This document shows positions 49,679-58,732 of a stretch of 64,000 nt of DNA, in pieces; position 1 is the first letter of the stretch; every line of letters begins with the position of its first letter. The stretch is taken from contig OZ220488.1 in NCBI GenBank assembly GCA_965116155.1, forward strand, positions 310,001-374,000. Direction: 5' to 3'. The position numbers and the translations under genes are program-made. This DNA comes from G965116155 sp965116155 (GTDB lineage: Bacteria; Bdellovibrionota; Bdellovibrionia; Bdellovibrionales; UBA1609). The notes below the pieces were generated by a model. That model saw nothing but the letters and a program-made list of their open reading frames with translations, was not told the DNA's origin and ran no database searches.

Positions 49679-52600
49679 CTACACTGCAAAATACTTAGCC
49701 TGTGGATGGCCGAAGTAAAAACCCGACACCGAGCTGGCAGGGTGCATGGCGAGACTGGATGTTAGCTCCACACCTATGCGCTGTTTAACATTTAGCAGCT
49801 TCCATATCTGCCGCTTTAATCCATGCTCCGGACAGGCCGGATAACCCGGCGCCGGCCTTATACCCTGATAACGCTCCTTTAATAAATCTTCCACCCCCAA
49901 GGCCTGAGACTCATAGCCCCAAATTTTTTGCCTAAACTCCGCATGCGCCCACTCGGCCATGGCTTCGGCAAATCTATCCCCCAGCACCTTAACCATTAAA
50001 GCTCCGTAGTCGTCCCCCTTTTGCTCCAAAACCCGCGCCCTAAGCCTTACGCCATGACCCGATGTCACCGCAAAAGCCCCCACATAATCGCGCACCCCAC
50101 ACGCACGCGACGCTACAAAATCCGACAAACAGTAATAACACGCTCCCTTGGTGCGCTTTTGCTTTTGCTGACGCAAAAACTTTAGCTCCTCAAACACCTT
50201 GCCCTTTAGATCTTTTAAATACACACTCTCTTTCTCGCTCTCAGCAGGCCACAAACCCACCACCGCCTTTAAGTCAAAAACACACTCTGCAATAATTTGC
50301 TGCAAATACTCCCCAGCGCTCGCATAGAGCTTTGCCGCCTCTTTACCATAACGGGCATGCTGCAAAATCCGTGGATACACTCCCTTTAAACCCCACGCCC
50401 AAAATAAAGGCGACCAATCCAAAAATTTCACCACCTCCTCTAGCGAAGGCTCCAGCATCCGCACGCCCAACACACGCGGCTCATAATCCTTAGACCAATA
50501 CTCCTCCCCTCCCCTTTGCGCGCCCTCGCCCGCATGGAGCTCACGCGACACCACCCGCGCCTCTTCTAAAGGCACCACGTCCCTTGTAGTGCGAGAATTT
50601 AAAAACCTATCTCTTAAAGTTTTTTGCTCCTCACGCAACTTAACCACATTTGCCTTAAGCCGCTTGGGGTCGCCTTTAACATATTTTTGCACGGCCTCCA
50701 CCACACGCGATGCATCCGCCACCCGCACCACCACCCCATCGCCGTACTCAGGCGCAATCTTTACCGCAGTATGCAAAGAGCTCGTTGCAGCACCTCCAAT
50801 AAAGAGCGGCACGCACCAACCTGCACCATGCATGGCGCGCGCATTGTCAGCCATCTCATCCAAGCTGGGCGTAATCAAACCACTTAAACCCACCAAACCC
50901 GCGCCACGCTCCTTTGCCACCTCCATAATGCGCTGGCAGCTCACCATCACGCCCAGGTCCACCACCTCATAGCCATTGCACTTAAGCACAATGCCTACGA
51001 TGTTTTTGCCAATGTCATGCACATCGCCCTTAACCGTTGCTAGTACAACCGTTAGAGCGCTAGCAAGAGCGCTGGCATGCGGCGCTGCCTCACTCACAGC
51101 GCCCATATGAGGCTCAAGCACCTTAACCGCCGTCTTCATAACACGCGCACTTTTAACCACCTGAGGCAAAAACATCTCTCCCTTGCCAAATAAATTCCCC
51201 ACTTGCTGCATGCCTGCCATTAAAGGCCCTTCAATAACATCCAAAGCCCGCCCGCGTGACTCTAGCTCCGACAAGGCCGCTTCTTTCACTCCCTCCACCA
51301 CTCCACCTACAACCGCTTTTTTTAAAAACTCTGCCGCATTTTTGCCAGTAAACTTCAGCCCCTTCTTGCGCAAAGGGCCCTTGGCCGCGCCTTCCTCCTT
51401 AAGAGACACCGCCATATTGAGTAGCCTCTCCCCCGCAGCATCGTCCCGATTAAAAATCAAATCCTCAATCGCTTGGCGCAGCTTAGGCTCAATGCTGGAT
51501 ACCGCCACCACAGCCTCCGGGTTTACAATGGCCATATCTAAACCCTTGCGCACAGCCCAATACAAAAACACCGCATTAATAGCTTTGCGTAAAGCATCAA
51601 AGCCCCTAAAACTAAACGACACATTGCTCACACCACCAGACACTAAGGCCCCCGGACACTCTTGCTTAATCCCTTCCACGGCGTTTAAAAAATCCACCCC
51701 ATAATTATTATGCTGCGCCATGCCCGTGCCGAGAGTTAAAATATTAGGATCAAAGATAATATCCCCCGCCTCCACACCCACTTCGCGCAAAATGCCGTAC
51801 GCCCTTTTGCAAATGCGCATCTTGTCCGCAAAGGTGGCTGCTTGGCCTTTTTCGTCAAAAGCCATCACAACCATCGACGCACCAAAGGCCAAACAGTCTT
51901 TGGCTTTTTTTACAAACTCCTCCTCCCCATCCTTTAAACTAATAGAGTTCACAATGCTCTTGCCCTGAAAGTTCTTAAGCCCCTCTACGCACACCTCCCA
52001 CCTCGAGCTATCAAACATAAACGCCACGCGCGCAATGTCCGGCTCCGCCGCCAACAAGCGCACGTACTTTTGCATGCACGCCTTGGCATCCAGCAAAGCT
52101 TCGTCAAAATTAATGTCCACCACCTGCGCTCCCGCCTCCACCTGTACGCGCGCCACACCCAGCGCCTCTTCCATCTGCCCAGACTTCACTAGACGCGCAA
52201 ACTTTTTAGAGCCCGTAACATTTGTTCTCTCCCCCACCACAACAAAGGGCCTTAGCACTTTGTCTAACTTCACAACATCTAAACCACACCACCAGGCTGC
52301 GCCGGGCGCGGCCCGGCACGCATGGGCGTCATTTGTGCCTCCACCTTGAGCAATCACTTCACCAGACTCCCGGTCAGTCTCTCCTTGAGAATGGGGGCGT
52401 ATGTTTTTCCCGATTTTCCGTGGCGGCGTGTTTTTAAGCAAGCGCACAAGCTCCGCCACATGCTCTGGCGTTGTGCCACAACAACCTCCCACAATATTAA
52501 GCAAAGCCTCCTCCCCCATTGCAGCAAGCTCTTTTGCCATATCACCTGGGCCTTCGCTATAACCCGTAGGGCTCAACGGGTCCGGCAAACCCGCATTGGG

Positions 52601-53416
52601 ATAACAGCTCACATAACACCCTGCTACACGAGCCAAGTCGCGCAAAAAAGGCCGCATCGCCTTAGCCCCCAAGGCGCAGTTAATGCCCACACTCAGCGGC
52701 CGCATATGCTGCACCGAAACCCAAAACGCCTCCACGCTCTGGCCCGACAAAGTCCGCCCCGAAGCATCCGACAAAGTCACCGATAGCATCACCGGCCACG
52801 CGCGACCCTGAGATTTAAAAAAACGCCTCAGCGCCCAAATGCACGCCCTTGCATTTAAGGTGTCAAAAATTGTCTCCACCAAAAACACATCCACCCCACC
52901 CTCAGCCAAAGCCTCCGCCTGCTCCCCATACACCTTAGCTAAAGTATCAAAATCCACCGACCTTAACTCAGGCCTGTTAATATCCGGCGACAACGACGCC
53001 GTCTTGGTCGTAGGGCCCATGGCCCCCACAACCCAAACGCCCAAGGCCTGCGGATTACGCTCCAGAAACTCCCGCCGCGCCTCCCGCGCCAGTGCAGCAG
53101 CTTTAAGGTTCATCTCCCTTACCGCGCTTTCTAGCCCATAATCCGCCTGTGAAATGCTATTAGCACTAAAAGTGTTCGTGCTTATAATCTGCGCCCCAAC
53201 GTTTAAAAACTCCCCATGCACCTCTTTAACTAAATCGGGCCGGGTGAGGCTTAAAATATCAAAGTTCCCCTTTAGGTCTTGGTTGTGCTTTTTAAATCTC
53301 TCGCCCCTAAAATCCTCCTCGCGCAAATTTAACCCCTGCAAGCTTGTGCCCATAGCGCCATCCATAAACACCACACGCTCTTTAAGCACGTCTTCTAAAC
53401 AGCGCATCCTATTCAC
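49679..53416 (-). CDS. metH: Cobalamin-dependent methionine synthase
   Basis: 1245-residue, four-module enzyme making methionine from homocysteine and methyltetrahydrofolate. Seen: zinc cysteines in GINCALGA and GGCCGTTPEH; pterin domain from VVGERTNVTGSKKFARL; cobalamin domain with DVHDIGKNIVGIVLKCNGYEVVDLG (axial His); C-terminal reactivation domain with GIRPAPGYPACPEHGLKR. Two linkers carry foreign inserts: residues ~346-375 (family D) and ~776-788 (family A, ASALASALT just before VVLATVKGDVHDIG). It starts at a GTG overlapping the metF stop (GTGA). Confidence 0.96.
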   Translation of the reverse strand: MNRMRCLEDVLKERVVFMDGAMGTSLQGLNLREEDFRGERFKKHNQDLKGNFDILSLTRPDLVKEVHGEFLNVGAQIISTNTFSANSISQADYGLESAVREMNLKAAALAREARREFLERNPQALGVWVVGAMGPTTKTASLSPDINRPELRSVDFDTLAKVYGEQAEALAEGGVDVFLVETIFDTLNARACIWALRRFFKSQGRAWPVMLSVTLSDASGRTLSGQSVEAFWVSVQHMRPLSVGINCALGAKAMRPFLRDLARVAGCYVSCYPNAGLPDPLSPTGYSEGPGDMAKELAAMGEEALLNIVGGCCGTTPEHVAELVRLLKNTPPRKIGKNIRPHSQGETDRESGEVIAQGGGTNDAHACRAAPGAAWWCGLDVVKLDKVLRPFVVVGERTNVTGSKKFARLVKSGQMEEALGVARVQVEAGAQVVDINFDEALLDAKACMQKYVRLLAAEPDIARVAFMFDSSRWEVCVEGLKNFQGKSIVNSISLKDGEEEFVKKAKDCLAFGASMVVMAFDEKGQAATFADKMRICKRAYGILREVGVEAGDIIFDPNILTLGTGMAQHNNYGVDFLNAVEGIKQECPGALVSGGVSNVSFSFRGFDALRKAINAVFLYWAVRKGLDMAIVNPEAVVAVSSIEPKLRQAIEDLIFNRDDAAGERLLNMAVSLKEEGAAKGPLRKKGLKFTGKNAAEFLKKAVVGGVVEGVKEAALSELESRGRALDVIEGPLMAGMQQVGNLFGKGEMFLPQVVKSARVMKTAVKVLEPHMGAVSEAAPHASALASALTVVLATVKGDVHDIGKNIVGIVLKCNGYEVVDLGVMVSCQRIMEVAKERGAGLVGLSGLITPSLDEMADNARAMHGAGWCVPLFIGGAATSSLHTAVKIAPEYGDGVVVRVADASRVVEAVQKYVKGDPKRLKANVVKLREEQKTLRDRFLNSRTTRDVVPLEEARVVSRELHAGEGAQRGGEEYWSKDYEPRVLGVRMLEPSLEEVVKFLDWSPLFWAWGLKGVYPRILQHARYGKEAAKLYASAGEYLQQIIAECVFDLKAVVGLWPAESEKESVYLKDLKGKVFEELKFLRQQKQKRTKGACYYCLSDFVASRACGVRDYVGAFAVTSGHGVRLRARVLEQKGDDYGALMVKVLGDRFAEAMAEWAHAEFRQKIWGYESQALGVEDLLKERYQGIRPAPGYPACPEHGLKRQIWKLLNVKQRIGVELTSSLAMHPASSVSGFYFGHPQAKYFAV
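51052..51088. repeat. Family A fragment inside metH
   Basis: TTAGAGCGCTAGCAAGAGCGCTGGCATGCGGCGCTGC carries the A end and the CTGGCATGCG motif seen in aceF. It encodes SEAAPHASALASALT at the junction of the cap and cobalamin domains, where other MetH proteins have a short linker. Confidence 0.82.
52292..52378. repeat. Family D coding element inside metH
   Basis: Starts ACCAGGCTGC, has hairpin GCCGGGCGCGGCCCGGC (52301-52317, identical in trmD) and the end ATCACTTCACCAGACTCC (52353-52370). In frame it encodes SGEVIAQGGGTNDAHACRAA, between the homocysteine and pterin domains. Confidence 0.85.
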
Positions 53417-55281
53417 GCCCCCCTCGCCTGCGCGATGGTGCTCAGTGCCACCTCGGCCTTATTAAACGGCGCACTCACCTGAAAGCCCTTAACACAGTCC
53501 AATTGCTGCGCTTCTTGAATAATACGCACCGCCACATCCATGCCGCGCTTAATCGCTTCGTCTTTATCGCCTTTGGCTTTTTTCATTTCATCCACCACCC
53601 ACTGGGGCACATAAGCTCCCGGGACCTCGTTTTGTAAAAACTCCGCATTGCGCAAACTCACCAGCGGCCACACCCCCATCACTACAGCGGGCAACACGCC
53701 ATAACGCTCCTTAAAGCCACACATAAACTCCTTAAACCTTTTCACGTCATACACCGGCTGCGTCACCACAAACTGCGCACCCTTTTGCATCTTATGCCAC
53801 AAGCGCTCCTCTTCTTTTTTTTTAGCTGTGCCTTGCGCCATTGGGTTCAGAGCCGCGCCTGCCACAAGCTCCAAGCCATCCCCCGGCACAGGCGCCCCTC
53901 CCAAACCCACGCCCCTATTAAGCGCGCTTGCCATATCCACCAAACCCACAGCATCGCAGTCGTACACCCCCGTCGCACCAGGAGCCGAGCCCAACTTAGG
54001 CGGATCACCCGTTACAAAAAGCACATTGCGCACCCCGTTCGCATGCGCACCCAAAAGATCCCCTTGTATACCAATCAGATTACGATCACGACCCGTATAA
54101 TGCGGCACAGGCTCCAAGCCCGGCACACGCGCCTTAATCCACACCGCCGCATGCAGCGAACCCATCCGCGCCTGCGCCATCGCACTCTCCGGTATGTTAA
54201 CAAAACCCACCCCTCCCTCCACCAAAGCCTGACAGCGCTCCAAAAACACCCCCATATCTGCACCCTTTGGCGGCACAAGCTCCACCGACCAGACTGCGCC
54301 TTCACCCAAGGCCTTGGCAAAAGCAGACCGCCCAGGCACATGCGGCTCAGAACAAGGCTCCTGAGTAATAACATGCCGGTGCTTACACGTGTGGCGCGCG
54401 GCGTTGGCGATGGCTTTTATCTCACTCGCCTCCGCGCCGCTCCACCCCCCAACACCCTGCACCCCCGCCGCATAAAGACGCTTGGCAAGCTTGCTAAAAC
54501 TCTCAGGCCCAGAGCTCCTTAAACACTGCCCCCAATGCTCCCGCACACCCAATGCCCCAAGCAAAAAAAACACCGGCCCCTTAATTAAGGACTTTAAGTT
54601 TTGCGCATACCACTGCGCCACACCCTCAAAAGCCCCCTCCACCACAAAGCCCACCCCCTGTGCCTCGGGGGTCCGCTGCGTCCAATTTACATACTCCACA
54701 GCCGCATCCCCAGTACCCCAAGCCTGATACACCACTAAAGGCAACTTAGTGCCCGCCACAGCGCGTGCCGCGCACTGCAGCTCCGCTAAATCACTAGCAT
54801 AAAGCTCCAAGCTATCTACAGATTCCGCCAGTGCTTTAGCGCGCATCTCGTAATCCCTCTCTATCTCCCTTACAGACACGCCCTTAGCGAAGCTTGGCCC
54901 TAACACCCCCGCCACGTGGCCTGGTGTTTGTGTCTTTTCCCACACATGCCGACAAAGCGCGCTGGACGCCCGCAAGATCTCCTCCTGCCGCTCCCTTTGC
55001 CCGTATTGCTCCAACAAAAAACCCGAACTCTGAAAACTGGGCGTACGCAAACACCCCGCACCCGCACGCACAAACTCCCCCAGCACCCCTTCGATCACCT
55101 CAGGCTCGTCCAAGCACAGAGCATCGTACAAGCGGTTCACATAAAAACCCCGCCCATACAAAGCCCCCACATACGACCCATCCCCCACCACCCACCAGGC
55201 CGGCTGCGAGCCGGCACGATTTGGCCCTTTGCGTGCCTCCAAGTTGGCTTTCACTTCACGCGCTCCACGCTCAGCCCCCAC
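53413..55281 (-). CDS. metF: Methylenetetrahydrofolate reductase with degenerate homocysteine methyltransferase domain
   Basis: 622 residues. The C-terminal half is MetF (WSVELVPPKGAD with the catalytic Glu, GLEPVPHYTGRDRN, VLFVTGDPPKLG with the conserved Asp, FVVTQPVYDV). The N-terminal half keeps the fold of homocysteine S-methyltransferase as in YitJ-type fusions (VVGDGSYVGALYG for DGAMGT) but lacks the zinc site: the expected NC and GGCC cysteines are absent, with VGGWSGAEASEIKAI in place of GGCCGTxPxHIxAI. Starts at a GTG; its N-terminus is encoded by a family D element. It is directly upstream of metH, overlapping by four bases. Confidence 0.9.
   Translation of the reverse strand: MGAERGAREVKANLEARKGPNRAGSQPAWWVVGDGSYVGALYGRGFYVNRLYDALCLDEPEVIEGVLGEFVRAGAGCLRTPSFQSSGFLLEQYGQRERQEEILRASSALCRHVWEKTQTPGHVAGVLGPSFAKGVSVREIERDYEMRAKALAESVDSLELYASDLAELQCAARAVAGTKLPLVVYQAWGTGDAAVEYVNWTQRTPEAQGVGFVVEGAFEGVAQWYAQNLKSLIKGPVFFLLGALGVREHWGQCLRSSGPESFSKLAKRLYAAGVQGVGGWSGAEASEIKAIANAARHTCKHRHVITQEPCSEPHVPGRSAFAKALGEGAVWSVELVPPKGADMGVFLERCQALVEGGVGFVNIPESAMAQARMGSLHAAVWIKARVPGLEPVPHYTGRDRNLIGIQGDLLGAHANGVRNVLFVTGDPPKLGSAPGATGVYDCDAVGLVDMASALNRGVGLGGAPVPGDGLELVAGAALNPMAQGTAKKKEEERLWHKMQKGAQFVVTQPVYDVKRFKEFMCGFKERYGVLPAVVMGVWPLVSLRNAEFLQNEVPGAYVPQWVVDEMKKAKGDKDEAIKRGMDVAVRIIQEAQQLDCVKGFQVSAPFNKAEVALSTIAQARGA
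55196..55266. repeat. Family D coding element at the 5' end of metF
   Basis: CCAGGCCGGCTGCGAGCCGGCACG with hairpin GCCGGCTGCGAGCCGGC (55199-55215), ending TTTCACTTCACGCGCTCC (55249-55266). In frame it encodes GAREVKANLEARKGPNRAGS and provides nearly all residues before the conserved VVGDG. Confidence 0.85.
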
Positions 55282-55433
55282 TGCTCTATGGCAAAACCCA
55301 TAGTATTAAGTTTAGCCACTAAGCCCGCCACAAGACCAGGGCTATTAGGTTGCTCCTTGGCGCGGGGTGGTGCTATAGATGAAGTGCCACACAGATGTTT
55401 GTGGAGCTCGCCTTGGGTTGTGCCTTTACTAAT

Positions 55434-55510
55434 GGCGGATGTAGCTCAGTTGGTAGAGCACCAGATTGTGATTCTGGATGTCGCGGGTTCAAGCCCCGTC
55501 ATTCGCCCCA
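55434..55510 (+). tRNA. tRNA-His (anticodon GTG)
   Basis: 77 nt with the encoded G-1 typical of tRNA-His: acceptor G-GCGGATG with CATTCGC-C, D arm GCTCAGTTGGTAGAGC, anticodon arm CCAGA-TTGTGAT-TCTGG giving GTG, T arm GGTTCAAGCCC, encoded CCA. Followed by tatA after 17 bases. Confidence 0.96.
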
Positions 55511-55527
55511 AACTTTAAGGAGGTAAA

Positions 55528-55704
55528 ATGAGCCCTTCCGTTTGGCAGTTAGCCATTGTAGTGCTTATTATTTTGTTGCTCTTTGGTCGTGAGCGCCTGC
55601 CGGGCTTGGGCAAAGCCCTAGGCGAGTCTATAAGCAGTTTCAGAAAAGGCCTAATAGGCGGCGGCGAAACCCCCAAGCCTCCAAAATCTTCTGAGCATTC
55701 CTAA
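55528..55704 (+). CDS. tatA: Twin-arginine translocase subunit TatA
   Basis: 58-residue protein: one N-terminal membrane helix (VWQLAIVVLIILLLFG) followed by the hinge and amphipathic helix GRERLPGLGKALGESISSFRKGL, then a short hydrophilic tail with PKPPKSS. This is the TatA/E consensus (FG..kLP.lg..lG.si..FkkG), although very short. It would form the pore of the Tat exporter; TatB and TatC are not in the window. The ATG has a perfect AAGGAGG six bases upstream. It is squeezed between two tRNA genes on the same strand. Confidence 0.92.
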   Translation: MSPSVWQLAIVVLIILLLFGRERLPGLGKALGESISSFRKGLIGGGETPKPPKSSEHS

Positions 55705-55709
55705 CTTTT

Positions 55710-55786
55710 CGGACCGTGGCGCAGCCTGGTAGCGTACCACCTTGGGGTGGTGGGGGTCGCAGGTTCAAATCCTGTCGGTCCGACCA
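55710..55786 (+). tRNA. tRNA-Pro (anticodon GGG)
   Basis: 77 nt: acceptor CGGACCG with CGGTCCG, D arm GCGCAGCCTGGTAGCGT, anticodon arm CCACC-TTGGGGT-GGTGG giving GGG, T arm GGTTCAAATCC, encoded CCA. It begins five bases after the tatA stop. Confidence 0.96.
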
Positions 55787-55999
55787 CTTCAAAGAACTAA
55801 CAAAATCATTGCGCTTTAAATTTAGTCATATGCATAAAAAATGACACCCCCAAGAGCACGTGGGCCATTTTTTGCCCCGCGGGTTAGAATCAAAAAGCCT
55901 TTTATATTAAGTGGTTAGTCTGTTTTTGTTGTGCCACCCCCTTGTGGCATGGGTTTTGCCCTGATTACTGCAAACCAAAAGTTTTTTGGGAGGCGTGAT

Positions 56000-56419
56000 A
56001 TGCAAGTACAGCCATACAAAATGACTACACTGTGGCTTAAAGCAGCGGCTGCGTGTGTGTTTTTAAGCGCCTGGCAATTTGTAAGTTGCGATGGCAATCC
56101 ATCATCACAATTGCCAGGCCTGCCAGGTGATACGGGGGACTTTATAATGGTTAGCGGCGAGTGTTTTGATGCTAAAACAGGCTTCAAAACCGACGACACC
56201 AACTGCCCCCGCTTGCAGCAGCAAGTTAATAATGATGGCGATAAGGATCAACCTGAGCCTGTCGTAGGTTTGCTGCAAACCTATTGCGAGGGGCTTTATT
56301 TTGACCGCAGTTGGGGACGCAATGTGAGGGTCTGGTGCTATCCAGACTTTCCTGCTGCTAGCTGCTCTGGCCGCACCCTGTTTGCGCCCGGTACCGGACA
56401 ACAGGTGTACTGCCAATAG
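56000..56419 (+). CDS. Cys-rich lipoprotein, paralogue 1
   Basis: 139 residues from the ATG at 56000, which has GGGAGG upstream; an earlier in-frame start at 55931 lacks one. The signal ends in AWQFVSC, a lipobox-like site. The mature chain contains seven further cysteines (GECFDA, TNCPRL, TYCEGL, VWCYPD, ASCSGR, VYCQ). The C-terminal CSGRTLFAPGTGQQVYC resembles the next gene's CSGLRLFDSMRGQWVQC, so the two are paralogues. Probable outer-membrane surface protein; function unknown. Confidence 0.7.
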   Translation: MQVQPYKMTTLWLKAAAACVFLSAWQFVSCDGNPSSQLPGLPGDTGDFIMVSGECFDAKTGFKTDDTNCPRLQQQVNNDGDKDQPEPVVGLLQTYCEGLYFDRSWGRNVRVWCYPDFPAASCSGRTLFAPGTGQQVYCQ

Positions 56420-56449
56420 TGTAAAAAAAAACGAGAGGAGCCAAGCCCA

Positions 56450-56809
56450 ATGAAAAGCAAAAAACTCAAAACCGTTTTGTATTCTAGTATGCTTAGCATT
56501 AATGTTGTGTGGCTTTGCGTACTTTTGGCAATGGGCAGCTGCGGTGAACGCACGCAGCAGCCTTGGGCTGGTGCAGGAGCATGGAATATTCCAGGCCCAA
56601 TTGGTGGCTTGGGAGGGGCTGGTTTTTGCTCACCCCAAAACAATTTTCAGTTTCCAGCGCCCAGAACCTACTGCGGAGCCTTTGGTGGCCTCACCTACTA
56701 CGACCAACTTTGCCAGCCTATGTTTTGCATCAACGGCTTTGCCGGCAACACCTGCTCAGGACTAAGGCTTTTTGACTCTATGCGAGGGCAGTGGGTGCAG
56801 TGCATTTAA
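56450..56809 (+). CDS. Cys-rich lipoprotein, paralogue 2
   Basis: 119 residues with a long lipoprotein signal ending AMGSC. The mature chain is Gly/Pro-rich near the start (GAGAWNIPGPIGGLGGAGF), then has cysteines in the pattern FCSPQ, TYCGAF, LCQPMFC, TCSGLRLF, VQCI. The YCGAF/YCEGL and CSGxxLF...GQxVxC blocks are shared with the upstream gene, 30 bases away, indicating a tandem duplication and an operon. It overlaps the hemW stop by four bases. Confidence 0.7.
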   Translation: MKSKKLKTVLYSSMLSINVVWLCVLLAMGSCGERTQQPWAGAGAWNIPGPIGGLGGAGFCSPQNNFQFPAPRTYCGAFGGLTYYDQLCQPMFCINGFAGNTCSGLRLFDSMRGQWVQCI

Positions 56810-58008
56810 TTGCTAAAGTGCAACTGCTCAAACACTCTGTTGCTTAGAAGCCGCCCTTTAGAGCTTAACCGCACGCCTGCAATGGTATTTTCTAAAAGCC
56901 CTTCTTTAAGTAAAGCAGACACGCGCGCTTTTACCTTAAGCTCAAAGCCTGGTATTTGCTGCTCTAGCTCATGCCACATCAAACCCTTGCGGCATCTTAA
57001 GCGCGTATAACAAAAATCACTCGCCGCCTCATGGGGCTTTAGTATCTCTTTTTGCGTGCAAGTTAGCCCTTGCCAAACCCGCTGCCCCTTGCGAAAGGTG
57101 TTTGTTTCTACTTGATTTTGCCATGTGCGCCATTTTTTAGGGTTCCAATAGCGCACACCCCAGGGAGCTAAATGAGACCCAGGTTCGTAAGAGTGCGCGC
57201 TCAGCCCTATGCCCCAAAACGCACTGCCGTCCCAATAGGTTTGATTGTGCTTGGACTCAAACCCAGGGCGCGCAAAATTAGAAACCTCATACTGCTCTAA
57301 GTTTGCTTCCGTTAAAGACCGCTCCACCTCTAAAAACATATCCACCTGCTCCTCGTGGCTAGGGCGTGTGGGTTGCAAAAAGTGCTTCTTAGGCAAGCTA
57401 AGGTCATATGCACTCACATGCGGCGGCGAGAGCTGCGCTATATCGTTAAGATCTTGCTTAAGGTGCTGCAGATTTTGCTGGGGCAAATTAAAAAGCAAAT
57501 CCAAAGAGTAATTAACCCCTAAATGTTTAAACAGCTCTATGTCCAAAAAAGAGTCCCTAGCGCTGTGCTTTCGCCCACAGAGTTTTAAAAATTTATCATT
57601 AAAGCTCTGCACCCCAAGGCTAAACCTATTTACCCCATGCTCGAGCAAGCATAAAATATCTTTTTCGCCCAAAGTGCCAGGGTTAATTTCTACTGTCACT
57701 TCTGCATGGGGCACAAAATTAAAGTACTGCCTTAGGGTTTGCAAGATTTGAGCAAAATCCTCTCGCGGCAAAAGGCTCGGTGTGCCGCCTCCAAAATATA
57801 CAGATGACACAGTCTCGCACGGCACAAAGGGCGCGCGCGTGTGGATTTCTTTAAGCAAAATCTGAGTGTATTTTTGGGTGTCCACCTGGCCCTTATGGGG
57901 CAAGGTTGCAAAATCGCAATAGTGGCACTTTTGTAAACAAAAAGGCACATGCACATACACGCCAAAAGCAGCAGAGGTACGGGCAGAAAGTGTAACCATT
58001 TGAGACAC
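56806..58008 (-). CDS. hemW: HemW-like radical SAM heme chaperone
   Basis: 400 residues. Seen: YVHVPFCLQKCHYCDFAT with the CxxxCxxC cluster, YFGGGTPSLL, VTVEINPGTLGEKD, GVNRFSLGVQSFND, LLFNLPQQ, and the C-terminal HemN_C domain (DFCYTRLRCRKGL). This is the HemW type, lacking the N-terminal extension of oxygen-independent coproporphyrinogen oxidase; it likely inserts heme into target proteins. GTG start at 58008, ATG alternative at 57999. Confidence 0.9.
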   Translation of the reverse strand: MSQMVTLSARTSAAFGVYVHVPFCLQKCHYCDFATLPHKGQVDTQKYTQILLKEIHTRAPFVPCETVSSVYFGGGTPSLLPREDFAQILQTLRQYFNFVPHAEVTVEINPGTLGEKDILCLLEHGVNRFSLGVQSFNDKFLKLCGRKHSARDSFLDIELFKHLGVNYSLDLLFNLPQQNLQHLKQDLNDIAQLSPPHVSAYDLSLPKKHFLQPTRPSHEEQVDMFLEVERSLTEANLEQYEVSNFARPGFESKHNQTYWDGSAFWGIGLSAHSYEPGSHLAPWGVRYWNPKKWRTWQNQVETNTFRKGQRVWQGLTCTQKEILKPHEAASDFCYTRLRCRKGLMWHELEQQIPGFELKVKARVSALLKEGLLENTIAGVRLSSKGRLLSNRVFEQLHFSN

Positions 58009-58092
58009 TGCGTAGAGCCTTTACTGTGTTTAAACCCCTTTGTGCTGGGCTTTGGTTTAAGGGTGTGGCGAACACGGACGATAGAGTTTAGC

Positions 58093-58692
58093 ATGGATTG
58101 TATGAGAAGCAGAGCTACAAGGCTTCTGGTTTCTTCCAAGGGCTACTTTAAGTCTGCGGTGCAGCAGGCAGCTGCGCGCGTAAACTTCAACGCCCCTCCG
58201 GCCTGTGTAGTGTATTTAGTGCAAATGCTAAAGCACTATGTGCGGGCGGATAATTTTTTTCTTCCCGGCACGCGGACTTTACCCACTTTAGCTCCCATAT
58301 GGCTAAAGGCCAACCAAATGGATGAGAGCGCAGACAAAAAAAAATCCCTCAAACAAGTGGGGGATATCAGTTTGTTTTATGTGGGTATTTTTAGCCCTAT
58401 GTTTAATCGCAAAATTATTAGCCTAGATTACTATTTGGAGCTCGGGCAGAGCGCGTATCAGCACTTGGCCTCTATGCAACGCACGCGGCGTTCGGTGCAT
58501 TTGTACCAAAATTTAAGCAAAAACTTTGTCGCATGCTCTGATGTGCTTTCGGAAGTCGGTGCGCCACTGCGCACCAATCAGGACATTTTGCAATTGTACG
58601 AAAATTTTTTAATCTCAGGCTCCAAGCGCTCTTTAAACAAATTACACGAAGCTAATATTATCCCCGCGCCATATAGAGTTAAAAAGGCTTAA
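58093..58692 (+). CDS. Protein of unknown function
   Basis: 199 residues from the ATG at 58093 (a longer frame antisense to hemW is rejected). Mostly helical, with no signal peptide or membrane segment: RLLVSSKGYFKSAVQQAAARVNFNAPPACVVYLVQMLKHYVRADNFF, and a central QVGDISLFYVGIFSPMFNRKIISLDYYLELGQSAYQHLA. I do not recognise it with certainty. It is divergent from hemW with 84 bases between the starts. Confidence 0.65.
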   Translation: MDCMRSRATRLLVSSKGYFKSAVQQAAARVNFNAPPACVVYLVQMLKHYVRADNFFLPGTRTLPTLAPIWLKANQMDESADKKKSLKQVGDISLFYVGIFSPMFNRKIISLDYYLELGQSAYQHLASMQRTRRSVHLYQNLSKNFVACSDVLSEVGAPLRTNQDILQLYENFLISGSKRSLNKLHEANIIPAPYRVKKA

Positions 58693-58732
58693 AGTTGGCC
58701 TTGCTCAATGCTTGGCACTTTGACGTAAGTGC

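Noticed and set aside
55282..55433. Riboswitch (cobalamin or SAM) ahead of metF-metH
   Set aside because: I could not find the conserved core of either class in this short leader; a covariance-model search would be decisive.
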